Positions 18,347 to 26,754 of a stretch of 64,000 nucleotides of DNA are shown here, piece by piece. Source of the DNA: JACIYW01 sp014359745 (GTDB taxonomy: Bacteria > Pseudomonadota > Alphaproteobacteria > Rhodobacterales > Rhodobacteraceae). The stretch lies in assembly GCA_050433985.1 (NCBI GenBank), contig JBNPWE010000003.1, positions 186,001 through 250,000 of the forward strand, in the 5' to 3' direction. The position numbers were made by a program, and so were the translations under genes. Each line of letters begins with the position of its first letter. Within the stretch, counting starts at the first letter, position 1. The notes beneath the pieces were generated by a model. The model was not told where the DNA came from. It saw nothing but the letters and a program-made list of their open reading frames with translations, and searched no databases.

Positions 18347-18376
18347 CCCGACCGTCCCATGTCCAAGGGGAAGGCA

Positions 18377-18404
18377 TGGATACCCTGTTCCCCAGAAATC
18401 TCAA
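18377..18404 (-). promoter_or_regulatory. Possible dnaN promoter
   Basis: Minus strand TTGAGA (18404-18399), 16-bp spacer, TATCCA (18382-18377), 31 bp before the dnaN start. The -35 is good and the -10 weak, so this is a candidate only. Confidence 0.3.
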
Positions 18405-18478
18405 GTGTTTTTACGACATTCCGCCGCTTTGACGAAGGCGTCAAGGGGCGCTGGCCGCTTTGCCGGGAAAGAACCGCG

Positions 18479-19915
18479 TCAACTGTCAAGCAAGCGCCGC
18501 AGCAGCGCCAGATCCTCGGCCATCTGCTGATCCGATGCCATCAGCCCCTCGATCTTGCGCACCCCGTGCATGATCGTGGTGTGATCGCGCCCGCCAAAGC
18601 GCCGCCCGATTTCAGGCAGCGACCGCGCCGTCATCTGTTTGGCCAGATACATCGCGACCTGCCGGGGGCGGGCAATGGTGCGCATGCGCTTGGGGCCGAT
18701 CAGGTCCGACAGGCGCACATTGTAATGATCGGCCACCTTGCGCTGAATTTCCTCGACCGTGACCTTGCGATCCGACGCGCGCAGAATATCCGCCAGACAT
18801 TCCTGCACGACATCCAGCGTCACCTCGCGCCCGACCAGCGAGGCAAAGGCATAAAGCCGCGTCAACGCGCCTTCCAGCACCCGCACATTGGTGGTGATGC
18901 GATGCGCGAGATATTCCAGCACCCCATCCGCCAGAACCACGCCGTTATACTGGCCCGCGTAATATTGCACCTTCTGTTGCAAGATCCCCAGCCGCAATTC
19001 GTAATCGGCGGGATGCAGATCCACCACCAACCCGCATTGCAGGCGCGACCTTATCCGTTCTTCCAGATTGGCGATCTCTCCGGGGCTGCGGTCGGCGGAA
19101 ATGATGATCTGCTTGTTCTGATCCACCAGCGCGTTGAACGTGTGAAAAAATTCCTCTTGCGTGGAATCCTTGCCGGCGATGAACTGCACGTCATCGACCA
19201 TCAGCACATCGACCGATCGGAAGATTTCCTTGAACCCCATCACCTGCTTTTCGCGCAGGGATTGCACAAAGCGATACATGAACTGTTCGGCCGAAACGTA
19301 AAGCACCCGCTTTTCGGGCGCGAGCGCCTGCAATTCCCAGGCGACGGCGTGCATCAGATGCGTCTTGCCCAGCCCGACGCCGCCGTAAAGAAACAGCGGG
19401 TTGAAGGTGACAGGCCCGCCTTCGGCCACACGGCGCGCCGCGGCATGGGCCAGTTCATTGGGCTTGCCCACCACAAAGCTGTCAAAGGTGAAACGGGCAT
19501 CCAGGCTTGCGCCGGGCAATGCCCCCAGGCTTGCGCCGGACAATGCCCTTGACTGTGGCGCGCCGCCATTGGCGCGATGACCCGCCGCATCGAGCGCCGC
19601 GCTTTGGACACCCCGCGCGCCGTCAGCCGCCGAAGTCACAACCGCGCCGGACCGGGGCACGGCGGAAGATGCGGCGGTGGGTACGGAAAATTCGATTCGG
19701 CTTACCTCAGTGCCCGACCGGGTCAGTTGGCGACAGATCTGATCCGAAAAATTGCGCGCCACCCAATTGCCGATAAAGGTGGTCGGCACCTCGAACCGCG
19801 CCACCCCGCCCTGAAGGGCGACCAGATCAAGCGGTTCGATCCAGGTCTTGTAATTGTTCTGGCCCACGGCCTTCATCAGATTCTGTTGCGCCTGTCCCCA
19901 AAGCTCTTTCGTCAT
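18479..19915 (-). CDS. dnaA: Chromosomal replication initiator DnaA
   Basis: AAA+ initiator that binds DnaA boxes and opens oriC. The ATG at 19915 (MTKELWGQAQQNLMKAVGQN), preceded by GGGAAGA, gives 478 residues; an upstream ATG at 19996 is rejected as non-homologous. Domain I is residues 1-80 and the variable linker domain II about 85-160. The AAA+ domain has Walker A GGVGLGKTHLMHA and Walker B VDVLMVDDVQFI. The C-terminal DNA-binding domain carries the DnaA signature GGRDHTTIMHGVRKIEGLM. The linker contains an in-frame 24-bp tandem duplication (19501-19548). No cluster of TTATNCACA boxes was found in the 470 bp upstream, so oriC is probably not immediately here. Confidence 0.97.
   Translation of the reverse strand: MTKELWGQAQQNLMKAVGQNNYKTWIEPLDLVALQGGVARFEVPTTFIGNWVARNFSDQICRQLTRSGTEVSRIEFSVPTAASSAVPRSGAVVTSAADGARGVQSAALDAAGHRANGGAPQSRALSGASLGALPGASLDARFTFDSFVVGKPNELAHAAARRVAEGGPVTFNPLFLYGGVGLGKTHLMHAVAWELQALAPEKRVLYVSAEQFMYRFVQSLREKQVMGFKEIFRSVDVLMVDDVQFIAGKDSTQEEFFHTFNALVDQNKQIIISADRSPGEIANLEERIRSRLQCGLVVDLHPADYELRLGILQQKVQYYAGQYNGVVLADGVLEYLAHRITTNVRVLEGALTRLYAFASLVGREVTLDVVQECLADILRASDRKVTVEEIQRKVADHYNVRLSDLIGPKRMRTIARPRQVAMYLAKQMTARSLPEIGRRFGGRDHTTIMHGVRKIEGLMASDQQMAEDLALLRRLLDS
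19501..19548 (-). repeat. 24-bp in-frame tandem duplication within dnaA linker
   Basis: Two 24-bp units (19501-19524 and 19525-19548) differ at one base. They encode an eight-residue repeat (GASLGALP-like then GASLDARF-like) in the unstructured domain II of DnaA, where length changes are tolerated. Confidence 0.85.
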
Positions 19916-20199
19916 TCTTCCCGACCTGTTCAATTCTTCCGGCCCAGTAACGCGGACCCCGACACCGCCCCGCAACACGCCAACACCCCGCAACACGGCG
20001 ACACATCCCTTGCGCCAAATCGCGGCACACCCGGTCTGTTTACCAAATCAAGGGACAGGCGGCGCAGCCGGTGCCAGGACACCGGAACAGCCATCAGGAA
20101 CCCCGGCGCAACACGAGCGCCGGTTGTACCCTGAAAAATCACACGCACCGGTTGTCGGTAAAGATCGTGCTTTACCGCCCCAAGTCTTGTGATTTCACC
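19916..20199. other. dnaA upstream region: repeats and a palindrome, no gene seen
   Basis: Noncoding stretch upstream of dnaA. It holds CCCCGCAACAC twice with an 18-bp period (19968-19978 and 19986-19996). It also holds a perfect 8-bp inverted repeat with arms CGGTAAAG and CTTTACCG around a 6-base loop (20156-20177). No consensus DnaA box, tRNA or rpsT gene was found. A dnaA promoter must lie here, but no convincing -35/-10 pair was identified. Confidence 0.5.
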
Positions 20200-20349
20200 A
20201 TGTCCCCCCAGGACGATGTGAATCGCTTGGTCAAGTTAGCAACCGCCACGCGCCACGCGCAACAGAACTTCGACCTTGACTCACTCTTCGGTGAATCGAA
20301 TCCTGTCGCTGTGGCCAAACTGCGCAAACCAGCCTTCGCGGCGGGCTGA
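20200..20349 (+). CDS. Possible small protein, 49 aa
   Basis: An ATG at 20200 opens 49 codons beginning MSPQDDVNRLVKLATATRHA and ending LRKPAFAAG, in the gap between dnaA and the TIGR02186 gene, opposite to both. Composition is protein-like (mixed charged and hydrophobic residues, less Arg/Ala-biased than random GC-rich frames). However, no ribosome-binding site is evident and I do not recognise the sequence. The 8-bp palindrome at 20156-20177 lies just upstream and could belong to its promoter. It is listed as a candidate only. Confidence 0.22.
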   Translation: MSPQDDVNRLVKLATATRHAQQNFDLDSLFGESNPVAVAKLRKPAFAAG

Positions 20350-20384
20350 AATTTCGGCAGGCGCAAGATACGCGGGACGCCCGA

Positions 20385-21197
20385 TCATTGCCGCCAATAG
20401 CGCACCAGCGTCGAAGCGCCCCAGCCAGCGAAAACCGCCAGGGCCAGCGACAAAAGCCCGTAAGCCAGCGGCTGCCGATGCGCGAGGTTGAAAAGCCACC
20501 GTTCCAACCCGACCTTGTTGACACTGATATCCTTGACCAGAACATCCACCACCTGCCCGTCGCGGGTCAGGAATATCCGGGTGCGATATATCCCTTCGGT
20601 CAGGTTCGCGGGCAGGGAGAATTCGCTGCGAAACAGGGTCGCCTCTTCGAAATCCACCCCCGCCTCGGCCAGCCGATACCTGCCCGCCCTGGTCTGTATG
20701 CGCAAAAGAGCGGCCAGAAATTCCTGCGTCTCATCATCATCCGCGCCACCGCTCGGCTCTGCCGCCGCACCACCGGGGTCTGACCCGTCGGGCAGCACCG
20801 GGCCGATCGCCTCGGGGACGGTGACACGAAACCGCCGGTTTTCCTCGGCCGAGATCACCTGTTCGATGGGCGCGGTGGTGGCCACGGCATAGAAACTTGG
20901 CGCGCGCGGCACCTCTATCGCGTCGGTGTTCACCCAGATGCCGAAACGCCACGCCTTGCGGCGTACCGTCACCGGCCGGTCCGGCCCCTGCACGGTGATC
21001 AGCACCTCCAGCGGCGCGCCTTCGGGGATCGGCGCCTCACGCCGCACCGCACCGAAAACCAGAATGTTCGACCCGTCGAAATTCGCGGTGATCGCCACGT
21101 TGGATCGGCTAAGCCCGGCCACAACCCGTTCCTGCGCCACGGTTTGCGCCGGTACGGGCAACAAGGCCAAGGCCAGGATCACCAGCGCCCACCTCAT
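20385..21197 (-). CDS. TIGR02186-family transmembrane protein
   Basis: A 270-residue protein with a cleavable signal (MRWALVILALALLPVPAQTVAQ), a periplasmic domain containing LSRSNVAITANFDGSNILVFGAV and FGIWVNTDAIEVPRAPSFYA, and one C-terminal membrane segment (LAYGLLSLALAVFAGWGASTL). It matches the conserved alphaproteobacterial transmembrane family TIGR02186/PF09608, of unknown function. Its start overlaps the stop of the TauE-type exporter by 4 bp. This pairing is recurrent in the class, and a role as accessory subunit of the exporter is an inference from that coupling. Confidence 0.85.
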   Translation of the reverse strand: MRWALVILALALLPVPAQTVAQERVVAGLSRSNVAITANFDGSNILVFGAVRREAPIPEGAPLEVLITVQGPDRPVTVRRKAWRFGIWVNTDAIEVPRAPSFYAVATTAPIEQVISAEENRRFRVTVPEAIGPVLPDGSDPGGAAAEPSGGADDDETQEFLAALLRIQTRAGRYRLAEAGVDFEEATLFRSEFSLPANLTEGIYRTRIFLTRDGQVVDVLVKDISVNKVGLERWLFNLAHRQPLAYGLLSLALAVFAGWGASTLVRYWRQ

Positions 21198-22111
21198 GGC
21201 CGCCCCGCGACGCTGATCGAATAAAGCTCTGCGGGGCGCAGCAACAGATCAAGCGCGATCTTGCCCGCCACCACCAGAACCACGATCGCCAGCAGGATGC
21301 GCAACTGTTCCGCCTTCAGCCGCAGCCCGATCCAGGTGCCCATCTGCGCCCCGACCACCCCGCCCAGGATCAGCAACAGCGCCAGCAGCATATCCACCGA
21401 ATAATTGGTGGTGGCATGCATCACCGTGGTAAACCCGGTCACAAAGATGATCTGGAAAAGCGAGGTGCCAACCACGACCTTGGTCGGCATCCCCAGCAGA
21501 TAGATCATCGCGGGCACCATGATGAACCCTCCGCCAACCCCCATGATCGCCGCCAGAAACCCCACCAGCAGCCCGACCACCGCCGGGGGAATGACACTGA
21601 TGTAAAGGCCAGAGACGCGGAATTTCATCTTGAGCGGCAGCCGGTGCACCCACAGATGCACATGGCGCTTTACCGGTTTGCGCGGCCCGCGCGCCCGCAA
21701 CAGCGCCCGCAGGCTTTCCTGAAACATCAGGATGCCCACCACACCCAGAAACACCACATAGGAAAGCTGCACCAGCAGATCGACTTGCCCCAACCTGCGC
21801 AGGATGTTGAAAACGAAAATCCCCAGACCGGATCCGATCATGCCGCCCGCCAGCAGCACCAGCCCCATCGGCAGATCGACCGTGCGCCTGCGCCAATGCG
21901 CCAGCACCCCCGAAACGGATGAGGCAACCACCTGATTTGCCCCGGTCGCAACCGCCACAACCGGGGGAATGCCGATGAAAAACAAAAGCGGCGTGATCAG
22001 AAACCCGCCCCCCACCCCGAACATCCCCGACAGGATGCCCACGATCCCGCCAACGCCCAGCAACAGAAAGGCGTTTACGGAAACTTCGGCAATGGGCAGG
22101 TAAATCTGCAT
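21194..22111 (-). CDS. TauE/SafE-family sulfite/organosulfonate exporter
   Basis: A 305-residue inner-membrane permease of the TauE/SafE (DUF81) family. The two inverted half-repeats each show the family glycine motif: GMFGVGGGFLITPLLFFIGI near residue 29 and AIMGVGGGFIMVPAMIYLLG near residue 189. A cytoplasmic basic loop rich in Arg, Lys and His (about 125-150, RGPRKPVKRHVHLW) separates the halves. Members export sulfite, sulfoacetate or related anions; the substrate here is not determined. It is coupled (ATGA) to the TIGR02186 gene. No sulfur-oxidation genes are in the window. Confidence 0.88.
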   Translation of the reverse strand: MQIYLPIAEVSVNAFLLLGVGGIVGILSGMFGVGGGFLITPLLFFIGIPPVVAVATGANQVVASSVSGVLAHWRRRTVDLPMGLVLLAGGMIGSGLGIFVFNILRRLGQVDLLVQLSYVVFLGVVGILMFQESLRALLRARGPRKPVKRHVHLWVHRLPLKMKFRVSGLYISVIPPAVVGLLVGFLAAIMGVGGGFIMVPAMIYLLGMPTKVVVGTSLFQIIFVTGFTTVMHATTNYSVDMLLALLLILGGVVGAQMGTWIGLRLKAEQLRILLAIVVLVVAGKIALDLLLRPAELYSISVAGRP

Positions 22112-22188
22112 GCGTTGGATACTTTTACCGGCGGATACCCCGGCTTAACCCAGCCGCGCGCCCGGCAACAGGGAAAATCTGGCCCCGC

Positions 22189-22983
22189 TCAGGCCAGATC
22201 GCGCAAAAACCGCCGCAGGACGCGGCCCAGAATGGCCGCCCCTTGCGGCGCCATGGCCTTGGTATGCGCATGGCTGATCGCCTCATCGCTCATCCCGGCG
22301 CCCATGTTGGTCATGACCGACAGCGCCGCCACCCGCAGCCCCAGGAATCGCGCAAGGATCACCTCGGGCACCGTTGACATGCCCACCGCATCGGCCCCAA
22401 GCGCGCGAAGCGCCCGGATTTCGGCCGGGGTTTCGAACGACGGCCCCGAAACCCAGGCATAGACCCCCTCGGGCAGGTCCACCCCCTCGGCCTCTGCCGA
22501 CCGCCGCAGGCCCGCGCGCAGCCCCGCATCATAGGCCGCCGTCATCGGCACGAAACGATCCTCTGACGGTTCCGCGATCAGCGGGTTGCGGCCAAGAAGG
22601 CCCAGGTGATCGGCAATCATCATCACGGAACCCGGCCCACAATCGCTGCGCAACGATCCCGCGGCATTGGTCACGATCAGCGTTTCGGCCCCCAGCCCCG
22701 CCAAAAGCTCCAGCGGGCGGCGCATCACATCGGCGCGCCCGGACTCGTAATAATGCGCCCGCCCGTTCAGCACGGCAACGCGCACCCCGTCCAGTTCGCC
22801 GATCACCAGCCGCCCGCCGTGCCCCGACACGCCCACCGCCGGAAACCCCGGCAGATCGCCATAGTCGAAAGACTGGCCCCTTACCGCCTCGGCCAAACCG
22901 CCCAAGCCCGACCCAAGGATCAGCCCAAGGCGCACCGGCGCCACCCCCAGGCCCGCGACCAGCGCTACCACATCATCCACCAT
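22189..22983 (-). CDS. punA: Purine nucleoside phosphorylase (inosine/guanosine type)
   Basis: Cleaves purine nucleosides with phosphate to base plus ribose 1-phosphate (purine salvage). The 264-residue protein fits the trimeric PNP family: the phosphate loop LGLILGSGLGGLA (about 18-30), GRAHYYESG (about 76), ETLIVTNAAGSL (about 100), the base/ribose region VYAWVSGPSFETPAEIRALR and GADAVGMSTVPEVILAR (about 160-200), then SVMTNMGAGM. It starts immediately after the rimI stop on the same strand and lies in the NifU-tsaB-rimI run. An adenine deaminase 26 kb away could join the same salvage network. Confidence 0.93.
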   Translation of the reverse strand: MVDDVVALVAGLGVAPVRLGLILGSGLGGLAEAVRGQSFDYGDLPGFPAVGVSGHGGRLVIGELDGVRVAVLNGRAHYYESGRADVMRRPLELLAGLGAETLIVTNAAGSLRSDCGPGSVMMIADHLGLLGRNPLIAEPSEDRFVPMTAAYDAGLRAGLRRSAEAEGVDLPEGVYAWVSGPSFETPAEIRALRALGADAVGMSTVPEVILARFLGLRVAALSVMTNMGAGMSDEAISHAHTKAMAPQGAAILGRVLRRFLRDLA

Positions 22984-23406
22984 TCATTCCCCCAACCGCC
23001 TGCTCAGCACCAGCGCATCACCGCCCGCACCGTAATATCCGCGCCTGCGGCCCACTTGGCGATACCCCATCCCGGCATAAAGCGCGCAGGCCACGGCATT
23101 CCCCGCCGCCACCTCCAGAAACGCCGCAGTGGCGCCGCGCCGGATCGCCCCCGCCTCGAACGCCGCCAGCAGGCTGCGCCCGTGGCCGACGCGCCGCGCT
23201 TCGGGCGCCACGGCCAGGGTCAGCAGCTCCGCCTCATCCAGAACCACGCGGCCCAGCGCAAAACCCGGCCCCAGGGCGCAAAGATACACGCCATCGCTGC
23301 GCAACAATTCGCGAAACGCCTCTGCGCCCCATGGCGGCGGGGCGCTGAAACAGCGCGCATGCAGCGCCGCCAGATCCTCGGGCGTCCATGGTCGCGCCTC
23401 AGTCAA
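22984..23406 (-). CDS. rimI: Ribosomal-protein-alanine N-acetyltransferase family protein
   Basis: A 140-residue GNAT acetyltransferase. The acetyl-CoA-binding motif EARRVGHGRSLLAAFEAGAIRRG (residues about 68-90; the R/Q-x-x-G-x-G/A core reads RRVGHG) is followed by AAFLEVAAGNAVACALYAGM and GYRQVGRRRGYY, the standard RimI C-terminal pattern. RimI acetylates the N-terminal alanine of ribosomal protein S18. The gene overlaps the end of tsaB by 8 bp, the common tsaB-rimI arrangement. Other GNAT substrates cannot be excluded. Confidence 0.88.
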   Translation of the reverse strand: MTEARPWTPEDLAALHARCFSAPPPWGAEAFRELLRSDGVYLCALGPGFALGRVVLDEAELLTLAVAPEARRVGHGRSLLAAFEAGAIRRGATAAFLEVAAGNAVACALYAGMGYRQVGRRRGYYGAGGDALVLSRRLGE

Positions 23407-24061
23407 GTATCACCGGCGGCCGGTCGGCCGATGGCGCCGCATCGGCGGCACGCAGATAGAACGGCGCGGGGCGCGCCACCGCGCCCGACCGCCGCGCCAG
23501 CGCCACCAGCGCAATGGCCGGGGCCGCCGCAATCGCCCGGTCAATCGCCCGCCCGCCGGTCTGCCCGGCCAGCAGCGCCGCCTCGGCCCCGATCGCATCC
23601 AGCCTTGATCTACGCCAGATCGCGGGCAGGTCGCCTGGATCACACACCACGGGGGCGCACGCGGTCGGCGCCGCACCACCCACCACCTGCAACGCCACCT
23701 GTCCCCGCAACCCCGGCAGGGATGCAAGCGCCGGTGCCTTGATACCATGGCCCAGCGCCTCGAACCCGGTGACCCCCACGGCCGGAACCTGCAATGCCAG
23801 CGCCAGCCCGCGCGCCGCCGAAACCGCCACCCGCACCCCGGTGAAATTCCCCGGCCCGGTGCCCACGCCCAGCGCGGCCAGATCGCCCCACCCGACACCG
23901 GCCTCGGCCAGCACCTCTTCCAGCATCGGGAACAGCCGCTCTGCCTGCCCGCGCAGCATGGCTTCGTGCCGGGCCACCAGAATACGCCCCCCCGACACCA
24001 AAGCGGCCGCGCAATGCGCGGCCGATGTGTCGAAGCCAAGGACCAGCGATTCAGGCGGCAA
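23399..24061 (-). CDS. tsaB: tRNA threonylcarbamoyladenosine biosynthesis protein TsaB
   Basis: A 220-residue ASKHA-fold partner of TsaD in making the universal t6A37 modification of ANN-decoding tRNAs. Seen: N-terminal VLGFDTSAAHCAAALV, the central GDLAALGVGTGPGNFTGVRV (residues about 62-81) and SAARGLALALQVPAVGVTGF, all TsaB-diagnostic. The length is typical. It overlaps the NifU-like gene by 11 bp upstream and rimI by 8 bp downstream, so the run is a tight operon. The C-terminal half is less conserved, as is normal for TsaB. Confidence 0.94.
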   Translation of the reverse strand: MPPESLVLGFDTSAAHCAAALVSGGRILVARHEAMLRGQAERLFPMLEEVLAEAGVGWGDLAALGVGTGPGNFTGVRVAVSAARGLALALQVPAVGVTGFEALGHGIKAPALASLPGLRGQVALQVVGGAAPTACAPVVCDPGDLPAIWRRSRLDAIGAEAALLAGQTGGRAIDRAIAAAPAIALVALARRSGAVARPAPFYLRAADAAPSADRPPVILD

Positions 24062-24611
24062 CGGGCCTTACCTCTACCACTTCGGGAATGAAATGGCGCA
24101 GCAGGTTCTCTATCCCCATCTTCAACGTCAGCGTTGAAGATGGGCACCCGGCACAGGCCCCCTGCATGTGCAGATAGACAACCCCGCGATCAAACCCGTG
24201 AAAGGTGATGTCGCCGCCATCCTGCGCCACCGCCGGCCGCACGCGGGTGTCGAGCAGTTCCTTGATCTGGCGCACGATATCTTCATCGGGGCCGGAATGA
24301 TCGGCATGGCCGGATGCCGCCTGTTCCCCTTCGATCACCGGGGCGCCGGATTGATAATGTTCCATGATCGCGCCCAGGATGGCGGGCTTCACATGATCCC
24401 ATTCGATCCCGTCGGCCTTGGTCACGGTGACAAAATCGGTGCCGAAAAACACCCCGTTAACGCCACCCACCGCAAATATCCGCGCCGCCAGCGGCGATTT
24501 GCCAGCCGCCTCGGCGCTTGCGAAATCCGCGGTTCCCGCTGCCAGAACCTCTTGTCCGGGCAGAAATTTCAACGTCGCGGGGTTCGGGGTCGATTCCGTC
24601 TGAATGAACAT
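24051..24611 (-). CDS. NifU-like Fe-S cluster scaffold protein
   Basis: A 186-residue Nfu-type protein that carries and delivers Fe-S clusters. The N-terminal Nfu domain starts FIQTESTPNPATLKFLPGQ and contains FFGTDFVTVTK. The C-terminal NifU domain has the cluster-binding motif GACAGCPSSTLTLKMGIENL (CxxC at about 158-161) after RPAVAQDGGDITFHGFD. The ATG at 24611 is chosen because FIQTESTPNP is the conserved N-terminus; an upstream frame extension is not homologous. It heads the tsaB-rimI-punA run. TsaB itself has no Fe-S cluster, so the link is positional only. Confidence 0.93.
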   Translation of the reverse strand: MFIQTESTPNPATLKFLPGQEVLAAGTADFASAEAAGKSPLAARIFAVGGVNGVFFGTDFVTVTKADGIEWDHVKPAILGAIMEHYQSGAPVIEGEQAASGHADHSGPDEDIVRQIKELLDTRVRPAVAQDGGDITFHGFDRGVVYLHMQGACAGCPSSTLTLKMGIENLLRHFIPEVVEVRPVAA

Positions 24612-24728
24612 GGCTTTCCCTCCGGCCTGACCATCGATATGCGCCCGGCACCGGCAAGAGTCAAGGATTGGAACCGTTCTAAACTGCCCCCATCCCGGCA
24701 CGGATACGCATCATAGCACCCCCTGCCC

Positions 24729-24750
24729 CATCCTCTCGATCCAAATACTC
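24729..24750 (+). repeat. Dispersed intergenic element, copy 4
   Basis: CATCCTCTCGA, three bases, CAAATACTC, then CCGCCGGAGG. It lies between uspA and the NifU-like gene, both minus strand. On the minus strand CTCC-GGC-GGGAG followed by TATTT is terminator-like for uspA. Confidence 0.8.
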
Positions 24751-24794
24751 CCGCCGGAGGCACCCGCAACGTGCCAGAAGCGCGGCGCGGGGGC

Positions 24795-25247
24795 TCAGGT
24801 GATCAGTTCCAGCCTTTCTTGCGAAATCTCGCCCGGCACGATGGTGATGGGAACCGGCAGCGACCCGGCGCTGCGGCTCAACTGGGTCACCAGGGGCCCC
24901 GGCCCGCCCTCGGTGCCCGCCCCCAGTACCAGCACGCCGATGCTGTCATCTTCACGCACCTGTGCCAGGATCTCCTGCACCGGTTCGCCTTCGCGGATCA
25001 CCAGTTCCGGCTCTATCCCGTGTTTGCCGCGCATCCATTTGGCGAACACCTCGAAATGGGCCTCGATCCGCTCTTGCGCCTCGGACCGCATCAGATCGCC
25101 GACCCCGATCCAGTGCTGAAACTCTTCTGGCGAGATCACCGACAGGATCAGCACCCCGCCCCCGGTATGCGAAGCCCGCAGCGTGGCGAAGCGTATCGCA
25201 TTCAGACATTCACGGCTGTCATCCAGCACCACCAGAAACTTGCGCAT
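24795..25247 (-). CDS. Universal stress protein (UspA family)
   Basis: A 150-residue single-domain UspA protein from the ATG at 25247 (MRKFLVVLDDSRECLNAIRF). The N-terminal beta strand with Asp-Asp and the nucleotide-loop region VLVLGAGTEGGPGPLVTQLS (about 108-127), resembling the G-2x-G-9x-G-S/T ATP motif, are seen. This suggests the ATP-binding subclass, though the spacing is only approximate. It is transcribed away from the M20 peptidase (starts 102 bp apart). A longer frame reaching 25487 overlaps the divergent peptidase gene and is rejected. A stress role is family inference. Confidence 0.88.
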   Translation of the reverse strand: MRKFLVVLDDSRECLNAIRFATLRASHTGGGVLILSVISPEEFQHWIGVGDLMRSEAQERIEAHFEVFAKWMRGKHGIEPELVIREGEPVQEILAQVREDDSIGVLVLGAGTEGGPGPLVTQLSRSAGSLPVPITIVPGEISQERLELIT

Positions 25248-25348
25248 TTGCCTTCTCCCCGATGTCCGATCATGGCGTAGCGCGCGACGCCTGGCAACCG
25301 CCCGCGAACCCCCTTTCCGCGCCAGCCCGGCTGCAGTACGCTGGCGCC

Positions 25349-26623
25349 ATGTCCGATGATCCGCTTTACACCGCTGTCCTGTCGCGTCGCGCGTCCCTGA
25401 TCGCGCTGACCCAGGATCTGATCCGCATCCCCACGCTGAACCCGCCCGGCCTGAACTACCGCGAGATTTGCGATTATCTTGCCGCAAGGCTCGGGTCTTC
25501 GGGGTTCGGGGTGCAGATGATCCGCGCGCGGGGAACCCTTGCCGACAGCGACAAACACCCCCGGTGGAACCTGATCGCCCGGCACAAGGGCCCGCGCCCC
25601 GGCGACTGCGTGCATTTCAACAGCCATCACGATGTCGTCGCGGTCGGCCATGGCTGGACCACCGATCCCTTCGGCGCCGAACTGCGCGACGGGCGCATCT
25701 TTGGGCGCGGGGCCTGCGACATGAAGGGTGGGCTTGCCACCTCGATCATCGCGGCCGAGGCGTTCATTGCCACGCACCCAGACCATCGCGGCACCATCGA
25801 GATTTCGGCGACGGCGGATGAGGAATCGGGGGGGTTCGGCGGCGTGGCCTGGCTTGCCGAACAAGGCCATTTCAACCCGGACCGCGTGCAGCATGTCATC
25901 ATCCCCGAACCGCTGGGCAAGGATCGCATCTGCCTTGGCCATCGCGGTGTCTGGTGGGCCGAGATCGAAACACAGGGCCGCATCGCCCATGGATCGATGC
26001 CGTTTCTGGGCGATTGCGCGGTGCGCCACATGGGCGCGGTTCTGACCGAGATGGAGGAAACGCTGTTCCCCATACTGGGCGCGCGGCGCACCGACATGCC
26101 GGTGGTCCCCGAAGGCGCGCGCGCCTCGACGCTGAACATCAACGCCATTCACGGCGGCGAAGCGGTGCAGGAAGATGGCTATACCGGCCTGCCCGCGCCC
26201 TGCGTGCCCGACCGCTGCCGCATCACCATCGACCGCCGGTTCCTGATCGAAGAGGATATAACCGAGGTCAAGGCAGAGATCGCCGCGCTGATGGAGCGTG
26301 TGAAATCCCGCCGCCCGAGCTTTCGCTATGAAATCCGTGACCTCTTTGAGGTGCAGCCCACGATGACCGACCGCGACGCGCCCGTGGTGCGTACCGTCGC
26401 CGCCGCCATTGAACGCGTGCTGGCCCGTCAGCCCGATTACGTCGTCTCGCCCGGCACCTATGACCAGAAACATATCGACCGGATCGGGCGGCTGAAGAAC
26501 TGCATCGCCTATGGCCCCGGCATCCTTGATCTGGCGCATCAGCCCGATGAATGGGTGGGGGTGGATGACATGGTGGATTGTGCCAAAGTCATGGCCGGGG
26601 CGCTGCACGAATTGCTGGGATAA
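25349..26623 (+). CDS. M20-family metallopeptidase/deacylase (ArgE/DapE-like)
   Basis: A 424-residue dizinc amidohydrolase of family M20. The first metal ligand and general-base region read HFNSHHDVVAVGHGW (about 88-102), the bridging Asp is in RIFGRGACDMKGGLA (about 120-134), and the catalytic Glu pair is in ISATADEESGGFGG (about 151-164). The dimerisation domain starts near ALGHRGVWWAEIE, with HGSMPF as the lid-domain motif. Members include acetylornithine deacetylase and DapE, but the neighbours give no arginine or lysine context, so substrate is open. The ATG at 25349 is chosen as the first that avoids the divergent uspA gene. Confidence 0.88.
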   Translation: MSDDPLYTAVLSRRASLIALTQDLIRIPTLNPPGLNYREICDYLAARLGSSGFGVQMIRARGTLADSDKHPRWNLIARHKGPRPGDCVHFNSHHDVVAVGHGWTTDPFGAELRDGRIFGRGACDMKGGLATSIIAAEAFIATHPDHRGTIEISATADEESGGFGGVAWLAEQGHFNPDRVQHVIIPEPLGKDRICLGHRGVWWAEIETQGRIAHGSMPFLGDCAVRHMGAVLTEMEETLFPILGARRTDMPVVPEGARASTLNINAIHGGEAVQEDGYTGLPAPCVPDRCRITIDRRFLIEEDITEVKAEIAALMERVKSRRPSFRYEIRDLFEVQPTMTDRDAPVVRTVAAAIERVLARQPDYVVSPGTYDQKHIDRIGRLKNCIAYGPGILDLAHQPDEWVGVDDMVDCAKVMAGALHELLG

Positions 26624-26666
26624 CCCGGCCCGATGGCTTCCCGCATCGACGGGCTGCAGGGCCGGG
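26624..26666 (+). terminator. Possible terminator hairpin after the M20 peptidase gene
   Basis: Arms CCCGGCCC (26624-26631) and GGGCCGGG (26659-26666) are perfectly complementary and start at the stop codon. There is no U-run, so intrinsic termination is doubtful. Confidence 0.3.
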
Positions 26667-26754
26667 ACACAGGATCGGGCCAAAGGATCGGGGTTGCGGT
26701 GGCCGCGCAGCTTGGGCACTCTGCGGATAACGCCATTTGAACAGGGAACTTGAA

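Noticed and set aside
19916..20384. Origin of replication at dnaA.
   Set aside because: No TTATNCACA-type box was found on either strand and no AT-rich unwinding region is visible, so the claim is not supported.
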